Assembly (NCBI GenBank): GCA_934276485.1
Contig: CAKQTE010000142.1
Coordinates: 1-28,199 of the forward strand
Source: an uncultured Spirochaetales bacterium
GTDB lineage: Bacteria > Spirochaetota > Spirochaetia > Sphaerochaetales > Sphaerochaetaceae
Reading direction: 5' to 3'
Length of the DNA stretch: 28,199 nucleotides
A model generated the notes under the pieces. That model was not told where the DNA came from and made no database searches. It was given only the letters and a program-made list of their open reading frames with translations. The position numbers and the translations under genes were made by a program. Positions 22,746 to 28,199 of the stretch are shown in pieces. Within the stretch, counting starts at the first letter, position 1. Each line of letters starts with the position of its first letter.

Positions 22746-23784
22746 ATGAAGAAACTATATACCCACTTGTTTGTGATCCTTATCTTATCGGTAATGATGT
22801 TATGCCTATCATGTGACCCTAACAATACTCCAAAAACCTTTACGGTTATTTATGATGCGAATGGAGGAAAAGGCACGATAGAACCTGCTCAAAAAACAGC
22901 AAAAGAAGCTATTGTAATTGCCAATGCTGATAGCCTCTCTAGAGAAGGTTTCACTTTTTCTGATTGGAACACAAGAAAAGATGGAAAAGGCACTTCTTAT
23001 GCACCAGGCGATAAATATGAAGAAGACGAGAATCTTACACTCTATGCACAATGGAAAGCCGTTTCTCTAACCACCACATATACTATCTCTTATGAATTAG
23101 GCGATGGCAAGCTTGAAGAGGGAGATAAAAACCCTACAGTTTATACTTCAGAAACTGAAACATTCACTTTAAAAAATCCAATCCATGAATCCCGTGAATT
23201 CCTGGGGTGGAAAGCAAAGGGAGCTGCTGATTCAACAGCAAAGACCACTGTAACAATAGAAAAATGGTTCTTCGGGAGATTTATCTTTTGTAGCAGTCTG
23301 GAGTCCACTGTCTTTTGAATATGGTGATGATGAAAAGAATTGTTATGCTGTTATATGCGTAGATAAAACAATCACCTCCTGTGTAATCCCTTCAGAATAT
23401 AATGGGCTCCCTGTAAAAATAATTAGGGGCTTTGGATTCAATGAATGCACAGAGCTTTCCTCTATTACCATTCCTGAATCAATAACATTAATTGGTAATT
23501 GGGCTTTTCAAAATTGCAAATCTCTTACTTCAATCACATTGCCTAATGAAGTTAGTGAAATATTTAAAGAAGCATTCAGGAATTGTTCAAATCTGGAATC
23601 AATTTATCTTCCTAGAAGTCTAAAAGAGATAGGTTATAATATTTTTTCATCTTGCCTCAAACTAAAAGATATCTACTATGTAGGATCTTCAACAGAATGG
23701 GCGCAAATAAACAAAGATGAACATTGGGATTTAACCATCAAAGCATATAACGATTACCAAATGCATTATAACTACAAAATGTAG
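22746..23784 (+). pseudogene. Surface lipoprotein with InlB-type and leucine-rich repeats, frameshifted
   Basis: The signal peptide MKKLYTHLFVILILSVMMLCLSC ends in a lipobox-like LCLSC (Cys 23), loose as in spirochaetes. It is followed by an InlB/Flg_new repeat (FTVIYDANGGKGTIEP ... LTLYAQWKA, residues about 33-98) and part of a second (YTISYELGDG ... FLGWKAKG). At 23265 an extra T in GAAAAATGG shifts the frame and leads to a stop at about 23318. In the other frame the sequence continues smoothly (GSSGDLSFVAVW) into BspA-like LRR_5 repeats: TELSSITIPESITLIGNWAF, KSLTSITLPNEVSEIFKEAF, SNLESIYLPRSLKEIGYNIF. Restored, it would encode about 345 residues. It is the only plus-strand gene in the phage region and a likely surface adhesin or cargo gene. 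It could be inactive, phase-variable or a sequencing error. Confidence 0.85.
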
Positions 23785-23792
23785 TAAAGCTT

Positions 23793-24146
23793 TTAAAAAG
23801 CCTCTTTGATGCTTTCCAAAGAGGATTTATACACATCCATTTGGTATCGATATAGAGGAAGTTTGTTTTCTCCGTAGTCCAAAAGCTTATCAGCATCAGC
23901 TTCATCAATCGAATACCTTCCATCCTTGAATTCCCAAGATAACTCAGGAAATGATGGAATGGGAGGTAATGCGGGAATCATATTAACAAGGATCTCATAA
24001 TAAGAGTTTTCATCATTAGTAAGCTCAGTTGTTGTGCAACCTATTAAGACGCTCAATGCGAGAAGCAACATCGCCGGCTTCAGGCATTTTCGTTTCTTCA
24101 GGCTTGGGCGCTGATTCAGCTTTCTTGATTTTGTTCTGAACTTCAT
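23793..24146 (-). CDS. o-spanin (Rz1-like outer-membrane lipoprotein, up to 117 aa)
   Basis: A lipoprotein signal with lipobox LSVLIGC (the Cys is residue 37 from the longest start) is followed by a proline-rich stretch PALPPIPSFPE, the classic Rz1 feature. The first 122 bases overlap the i-spanin gene in another frame, the embedded arrangement known from many phages of Gram-negative hosts. Rz1 joins the inner-membrane spanin to fuse the membranes in the last step of lysis. Which start is used is unclear: the ATG at 24146 gives a long basic lead, an internal ATG at 24071 gives a short signal, and neither has a good ribosome site. The gene ends inside a terminator hairpin. Confidence 0.8.
   Translation of the reverse strand: MKFRTKSRKLNQRPSLKKRKCLKPAMLLLALSVLIGCTTTELTNDENSYYEILVNMIPALPPIPSFPELSWEFKDGRYSIDEADADKLLDYGENKLPLYRYQMDVYKSSLESIKEAF
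23795..23824 (-). terminator. Terminator of the lysis cassette
   Basis: CCTCTTTG (minus, 23824-23817), an eight-base loop and CAAAGAGG (23808-23801) form a perfect eight-pair stem followed by CTTTTT. The last codons and the stop of the o-spanin gene lie within it. On the plus strand the stem is followed only by ATTTAT, so it is a weak terminator for the lipoprotein gene that ends at 23784. Confidence 0.75.
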
Positions 24147-24297
24147 TGATTGTTTTCAACTCCTCTTTCTTTCTTGTAATCACTTCATCCTTTGTTTTGA
24201 TTTCCTTTTTCTGATTTTTAATCTTATTAGACTTCATCACGTTAAGCCCAAAGAGTCCAAGCACTACAGCTACTAGAATTGAAATAATCTCTATCAT
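24025..24297 (-). CDS. i-spanin (Rz-like, 90 aa)
   Basis: A single N-terminal membrane segment (IEIISILVAVVLGLFGL, residues 2-18) is followed by a long charged coiled coil (KIKNQKKEIKTKDEVITRKK onward to about 65) and a soluble tail. This is the usual inner-membrane spanin. The start at 24297 overlaps the stop of the holin-like gene in ATGA, so the genes are translationally coupled; a frame open up to 24318 is less likely. The o-spanin gene begins inside it. Together they span the periplasm and fuse inner and outer membranes, which implies a diderm host. Confidence 0.8.
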   Translation of the reverse strand: MIEIISILVAVVLGLFGLNVMKSNKIKNQKKEIKTKDEVITRKKEELKTINEVQNKIKKAESAPKPEETKMPEAGDVASRIERLNRLHNN

Positions 24298-24605
24298 CGC
24301 AGTTTTCTCTCCATCCATTTCTTAACCAGCGGTTTCCAAAAGGACATACATACAGGTCGCTGCAAAAGATAAATCACCAATCCCGATGGGATGATCAACC
24401 AAGGTGTATTCTTGATAACAGTGCAAATAGATGAAACTTCAAGCATCTGATAGAGAATGATGCCAAACAAGAAAGACATTATCAGAGCAACGCACTTAAT
24501 CTCCCAAACTTTAGCTTTATCCTTTCTGATCTTTTTCTTATAAACTTCCATCAATAGGCCGATGAAAGCTGCAAAAACAAATACAATTAAAAGAAGAATT
24601 ATCAT
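24294..24605 (-). CDS. Holin-like membrane protein (103 aa)
   Basis: About three membrane segments are visible: IILLLIVFVFAAFIGLLMEV (2-21), VALIMSFLFGIILYQMLEV (about 39-57) and TPWLIIPSGLVIYLL (about 67-81), with basic residues between them (KKKIRKDKAKV) and a basic C-terminus. Size, topology and place between another membrane protein and the spanins support a holin. AAGGAG lies before the ATG, which overlaps the preceding stop in ATGA. No holin family is recognised from sequence, so it could also be an antiholin. Confidence 0.65.
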   Translation of the reverse strand: MIILLLIVFVFAAFIGLLMEVYKKKIRKDKAKVWEIKCVALIMSFLFGIILYQMLEVSSICTVIKNTPWLIIPSGLVIYLLQRPVCMSFWKPLVKKWMERKLR

Positions 24606-24919
24606 TTATCCACTCCTTTATCCCATAAAAGAGAAAGGAAATATTGGTCCATCTTGGCCTCTTGTTCTTCGCTTTCTCCATTTATCTCGTGAGTTCTTAG
24701 TGCCTTGAAGATAACCTTGTCATTTTCAAGTGCCATAACTAGGCCATCCTCTATCATTTTCATGCTATGCTTTATTTCCTCGATATCAGTGTATGCCTTT
24801 TCCCTGGTTTCAAAGTTCTTGGCTATCCTGTTTAGGAACCAAATCACAATACCACCAGAGCCAAAGAGACAAGCGATGATAGTACCGATTAAAGTATAGA
24901 GCTCACGATTCATTTTCAT
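24602..24919 (-). CDS. Membrane-anchored holin/antiholin-like protein (105 aa)
   Basis: One N-terminal membrane segment (LYTLIGTIIACLFGSGGIVIWFL, about 7-29) is followed by a soluble helical domain (TDIEEIKHSMKMIEDGLVMAL). This resembles the small membrane proteins that accompany holins (XhlA-like architecture), but no family is certain. The start at 24919 is supported by AAGGAG four bases upstream; the open frame extends to 25006 inside the methyltransferase gene. It overlaps the methyltransferase 3' end by 17 bases and the next gene by four, opening the lysis cassette. Confidence 0.6.
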   Translation of the reverse strand: MKMNRELYTLIGTIIACLFGSGGIVIWFLNRIAKNFETREKAYTDIEEIKHSMKMIEDGLVMALENDKVIFKALRTHEINGESEEQEAKMDQYFLSLLWDKGVDK

Positions 24920-26153
24920 CTTGCTCCTTCGATAGCTCTTCCCATTTATAAGAGATACCATCGCGTTCAAGAGATACATCATTGCCCTCTTTACCAGAGA
25001 CCTCAATATAGCGCTTCACAATTACATCTGCATACTTTGGATCAAGCTCGATTGTGTAGCAAATTCTATCTGTTTGCTCACAAGCAATGAGTGTACTACC
25101 ACTGCCTCCAAAAGGATCGAGAACAATCGTATTTGAAACAGAGGAGTTCATAATCGGATAAGCAATAAGAGGAACAGGTTTCATAGTTGGGTGCTCACCA
25201 TTTTTACTTGGTTTGTCAAATTCCCAAATAGTGGATTCCTTTCTGCCTGTATACCATTTGTGCTTACCTTTTATTTTCCAACCAAATAACACAGGTTCAT
25301 GCTGCCATTGATATGGAGAGCGACCAAGCACCAACGATTGCTTCTTCCAAATGCAAGTACCAGATAGATAGAACCCTGCGGCATTGAACGCTTTTCTAAA
25401 ATTAAGCCCTTCAGTATCTGCATGGAACACATAGATTGAAGCATCGTCACTCATGTGTTTTTCCATGTTGGTAAATGCAGCAAGAAGGAACTGATAGAAT
25501 GATTCGTTATCCATATCATCGTTCTTAATTTTGCCAGCACTTCCTTCATAGTTCACGTTGTACGGGGGATCCGTAACAACAAGATTTGCTTTGCAATTAC
25601 ACATCAGATGCTCGAATACATCGTTATCTGTTGAGTCACCACATATTAAGCGATGCCGACCAAGTGTCCATACATCACCAGGCTTTGTGATTGCAGGTTT
25701 TGTAAGCTCATCACCAACATCAAAACCATCATCTTTGATACCGCCTTTAGTCTTATCTCTGAAAAGATCATCTATTTCAGCTGTGTCAAAGCCTGTTAAA
25801 GATACATCCAAATCTATGCCTTGCAAGTCAGTGATAAGGAGAGCTAACTTTTCTTTATCCCAATCACCGCTGATTTTGTTAAGAGCAACATTGAGAGCCT
25901 TTTCTTTTTCTTCAGAGAGCTCAACAACTACACATTCAAGATCCGTAACGCCACAGTCTTTTAGCACCTTCAAGCGTTGGTGTCCTCCAACAACTCTGCC
26001 AGTACGTTTGTTCCAAATTACAGGATCCACATAGCCAAATTGCTCGATTGAGCGTTTGAGCTTTTCATACTCAGGGTCACCTGGTTTCAAATCTTTTCTT
26101 GGGTTGTATTCTGCTGGAAGTAATTCAGAAACGTTCTTCTTAATAATTTCCAT
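24903..26153 (-). CDS. ParB-domain DNA methyltransferase, N6-adenine or N4-cytosine (416 aa)
   Basis: Residues 1-130 form a ParB/sulfiredoxin-like domain: AEYNPRKD, then RVVGGHQRLKVL (53-64, the GGHQR box). Residues 160-400 are the methyltransferase: the catalytic DPPY is at 195-198 and the SAM-binding DPFGGSGST at 346-354. The order DPPY before the SAM motif is that of beta-class N6/N4 enzymes. This ParB-methylase fusion is common in phages, where it modifies phage DNA against host restriction; the ParB part may help target DNA. It overlaps the end of metK by 14 bases, so the two are co-translated. Target sequence and modified base cannot be told from sequence. Confidence 0.9.
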   Translation of the reverse strand: MEIIKKNVSELLPAEYNPRKDLKPGDPEYEKLKRSIEQFGYVDPVIWNKRTGRVVGGHQRLKVLKDCGVTDLECVVVELSEEKEKALNVALNKISGDWDKEKLALLITDLQGIDLDVSLTGFDTAEIDDLFRDKTKGGIKDDGFDVGDELTKPAITKPGDVWTLGRHRLICGDSTDNDVFEHLMCNCKANLVVTDPPYNVNYEGSAGKIKNDDMDNESFYQFLLAAFTNMEKHMSDDASIYVFHADTEGLNFRKAFNAAGFYLSGTCIWKKQSLVLGRSPYQWQHEPVLFGWKIKGKHKWYTGRKESTIWEFDKPSKNGEHPTMKPVPLIAYPIMNSSVSNTIVLDPFGGSGSTLIACEQTDRICYTIELDPKYADVIVKRYIEVSGKEGNDVSLERDGISYKWEELSKEQDENES

Positions 26154-27297
26154 TAATCGCCTCCATCAGTTCATCTGTGTAATCCAGGGTCTCCCAAGAA
26201 GTGTTCTTATCCCCAAAATGACCATATGTCGCTGTCTGGGCATAGATAGGATTTCTTAAATTCAAGGTCTCTATAATTGCTGCAGGGCGCAAGTCAAATA
26301 CACACTTCACAGCTTTCTTTAGCTTTCCTTCCGTAACCATTCCTGTTTGGAAAGTGTTGATGTCGATTGCCGTTGGATTTGCTTTTCCAATTGCATAGGA
26401 AATAGCTACCTGGCATTTTCTAGCAATTCCAGCTTTTACGATTGTTCTTGCGATAAGGCGAGCCATATATGCAGCAGAGCGATCAACCTTAGTTGGATCT
26501 TTACCTGAGAATGCACCACCGCCATGAGATGCAAAGCCACCATATGTATCTACGATAATCTTTCGCCCTGTGAGTCCTGTATCGGCAGAAGGACCACCTT
26601 CAACAAAGCGCCCAGATGGATTGATGAAAATCTTGGTGTGGTCATCAATTTTGATATCTGTGAAGACTTCTGCTATTACTTTATTGTGTATTTCTTCAGC
26701 CAATTCTGATGCTTTTTTAGCAGCATCATGCTGTACAGAAATTATAATTGAATCTACCCTCACTGGTTTATCACCAAGATACTCAATCGTTACCTGGCAC
26801 TTTCCATCAGGACCCAATCCTTTGAGATTTCCGTTCTTGATTTTTTCATCAATAATCTTGCAGATGCGATGGGCAAATGAGAGTGGTAGGGGTATAAGCT
26901 CTTCAGTCTCGTTGGTTGCATAGCCAAATACGGTTCCCTGGTCTCCTGCACCCAACTCCTCGGATGGCAATAATTCATTCCTTGTTTCCAATGCTGTATC
27001 GACACCTGATGCTATATCGCAGCTTTGGGTATGGATGTACACATCAATTTCGAAATTTTCTGTATACCCCACATCTTCAAGTACTTTGACAACGATTTCT
27101 TTGTAGTCGATTGTTGCCTTGGAGGTTACTTCTCCTGCAACGATAATGTGTCCTTTTGTTGCCATCGTCTCAACAGCAACCCGACTTAAGCTATCTTCTT
27201 TTAGGCAAGCATCGAGAATCGAATCTGATATTAGATCGCAAAGCTTATCAGGATGTCCTTTCATAACGGACTCTGATGTTAGGTATCTTCTTTTCAT
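26140..27297 (-). CDS. metK: S-adenosylmethionine synthetase (385 aa)
   Basis: This is a full-length methionine adenosyltransferase that makes SAM from methionine and ATP. Conserved segments are present: SVMKGHPDKLCDLISD with HPDK at 15-18, EVTSK (56-60), GAGDQGTVFGYA (116-127; usual form GAGDQGLMFGYA) and GGGAFSGKDPTKVDRSAAY (259-277). No key residue appears lost. The start at 27297 (MKRRYLTSES) is chosen by GAGGG upstream and by homology; its ATG overlaps the stop of the C5 methyltransferase in ATGA. It lies between two DNA methyltransferases in one operon, so the likely role is supplying cofactor during infection. It is a phage-borne copy of a host housekeeping enzyme. Confidence 0.95.
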   Translation of the reverse strand: MKRRYLTSESVMKGHPDKLCDLISDSILDACLKEDSLSRVAVETMATKGHIIVAGEVTSKATIDYKEIVVKVLEDVGYTENFEIDVYIHTQSCDIASGVDTALETRNELLPSEELGAGDQGTVFGYATNETEELIPLPLSFAHRICKIIDEKIKNGNLKGLGPDGKCQVTIEYLGDKPVRVDSIIISVQHDAAKKASELAEEIHNKVIAEVFTDIKIDDHTKIFINPSGRFVEGGPSADTGLTGRKIIVDTYGGFASHGGGAFSGKDPTKVDRSAAYMARLIARTIVKAGIARKCQVAISYAIGKANPTAIDINTFQTGMVTEGKLKKAVKCVFDLRPAAIIETLNLRNPIYAQTATYGHFGDKNTSWETLDYTDELMEAINGNY

Positions 27298-28080
27298 TGT
27301 TTTTCCCTCTTGGACCAGAAAGCTATTCCAGTCATCACATACACTGCGCATGGCAGTGCTATTCCATTTCCCCACATCTTGTATTCAGCTGAGTCAGAAT
27401 GGGGACTTTTTAGCCATTTGATTATTGAGCTGTCACTTTTTTTGGTTGCGTACTTCTTCCCCATGGCCTTTGCATGCTCGATAAACACACCTTTCCAAAA
27501 AGCCAAATCCTCATTGGTTGGGTTATCTGTTTCCAATCCTTGGCACCACCAGTCAGGAAAGCCTTGGAGTCGTGCGCATTCTGTTGGCATCAAGCGTCTG
27601 ACTCTGTACATCTCTTCATTTACAATAGGTGGATCCTTGCAATCTGTTGCGGCAAGAGTCGCAGCGAAATCCTTATTGGCCTTTGTGAAGAATGATTCCT
27701 TGCTCGCTGAATAAAGTTCTGTATCCTCTTTGCTAACAATCATCATTCCTCCTTGGTTGCAAGTGGGATTGATTCCACTTGTATCAAGGCAGAGAGATAC
27801 CTCGCTTTTCTTGATTCCTGCATCTGAATTGCTGCTTTTCATCGAGCCACTATCTTTTGCGAGCATTGAGAAGGCAACAGGCTCGAATAATGTCTGTTCG
27901 TTTCCATTGCACGAAATGGTAGCCGATTTGTTATCCTGGATTAAGGCGCCCCTTCCGCCTTGACCTGTAACACCACACCTTATTTTCAGAAGCTTAGGAG
28001 TTGCACAGACAAGGGGCTGATTGTTTCCACCAGTCCCATAAGTTGAGGAAATGGTATCAGCAACATCGATTGGCGTCGAG
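27294..28080 (-). CDS. C5-cytosine DNA methyltransferase, C-terminal exon (partial)
   Basis: Only the C-terminal part is in the window. The frame reads STPIDVADTISSTYGTGG from about 28079, then KIRCGVTGQGGRGALIQ, RRLMPTECARLQGFPDWWC (motif IX) and YKMWGNGIALPCAVYVM (motif X), ending at TGA 27294. Motifs I, IV (the PCQ nucleophile), VI and VIII are missing and must lie to the right, beyond a group II intron whose 3' end abuts this exon. The first in-frame Met (27866) is well inside the domain, so the reading frame begins in the middle of a protein. Spliced, the gene would make a normal methyltransferase for cytosine at C5, probably protecting phage DNA. The exon junction is uncertain within about 20 bases. 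Confidence 0.88.

Positions 28081-28199
<119 letters not shown>

Noticed and set aside
23539..23784. Separate small leucine-rich-repeat gene downstream of the lipoprotein
   Set aside because: The same frame is open back to the frameshift at 23265 with matching repeats, there is no ribosome site at its first ATG, and it is simply the C-terminal part of the broken lipoprotein gene.
25558..26034. 158-codon plus-strand frame opposite the ParB-methyltransferase gene
   Set aside because: It lies wholly inside a gene with clear catalytic motifs, has Ser-rich shadow composition and no ribosome site.

Overview
The window is the late region of a tailed double-stranded DNA phage or prophage with a siphovirus-like plan. 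Almost every gene is read from the minus strand, so the functional order runs from high to low coordinates. There is an HK97-type large terminase, portal, ClpP-like prohead protease and HK97-fold capsid, then connectors, one tail tube protein with no sheath gene, a tail chaperone pair with a -1 frameshift site, a tape measure and a set of tail-tip and fibre proteins. No integrase, repressor, replication gene, tRNA or CRISPR array is visible. An embedded inner/outer-membrane spanin pair points to a diderm host. The one gene on the plus strand is a lipoprotein with a loose lipobox, an InlB/Flg_new repeat and BspA-like leucine-rich repeats, a style common in gut spirochaetes. A treponeme- or Sphaerochaeta-like host is therefore plausible but not proven.

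Layout from right to left. 28081-28199: the 3' end (domains V and VI) of a group II intron that splits a C5 DNA methyltransferase gene. 24.9-28.1 kb: a SAM module of C5 methyltransferase, S-adenosylmethionine synthetase, and a ParB-domain/N6-N4 DNA methyltransferase. 23.8-24.9 kb: a tightly overlapping lysis cassette (two holin-like membrane proteins, i-spanin, o-spanin) with no recognisable endolysin. 22.7-23.8 kb: the opposite-strand surface lipoprotein, broken by a one-base insertion. 20.7-22.6 kb: DUF4314 protein, amidoligase and gamma-glutamylcyclotransferase-like protein. 16.2-20.7 kb: packaging and head genes, interrupted between terminase and portal by a DUF3800 gene with a structured RNA in front of it and a terminator behind it. 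15.0-16.2 kb: capsid. 2.9-14.8 kb: connectors, tail, tape measure, hub, Ig-like tail protein and an 1163-residue fibre.

Downstream of the fibre, in the same orientation with essentially no gaps, lies the most unusual part of the window: a 103-residue CxxC protein, a 215-residue protein whose second half carries 31 cysteines spaced every 3-4 residues, and a radical SAM/SPASM enzyme of the peptide-maturase type. The N-terminal half of the Cys-rich protein looks like a phage structural adaptor. The simplest reading is a virion (tail-tip) protein whose Cys/Gly-rich domain is modified by the phage's own radical SAM enzyme, an RiPP-style maturation placed in a tail operon. A final 100-residue protein of unknown function appears to have its own promoter and terminator.

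The modules fit together. MetK could supply SAM to the two DNA methyltransferases and to the radical SAM enzyme. The amidoligase and cyclotransferase form a second peptide-bond-modifying pair. The DUF3800/RNA unit, the lipoprotein and the terminal 100-residue gene look like separately regulated cargo inserted into a conserved late operon.
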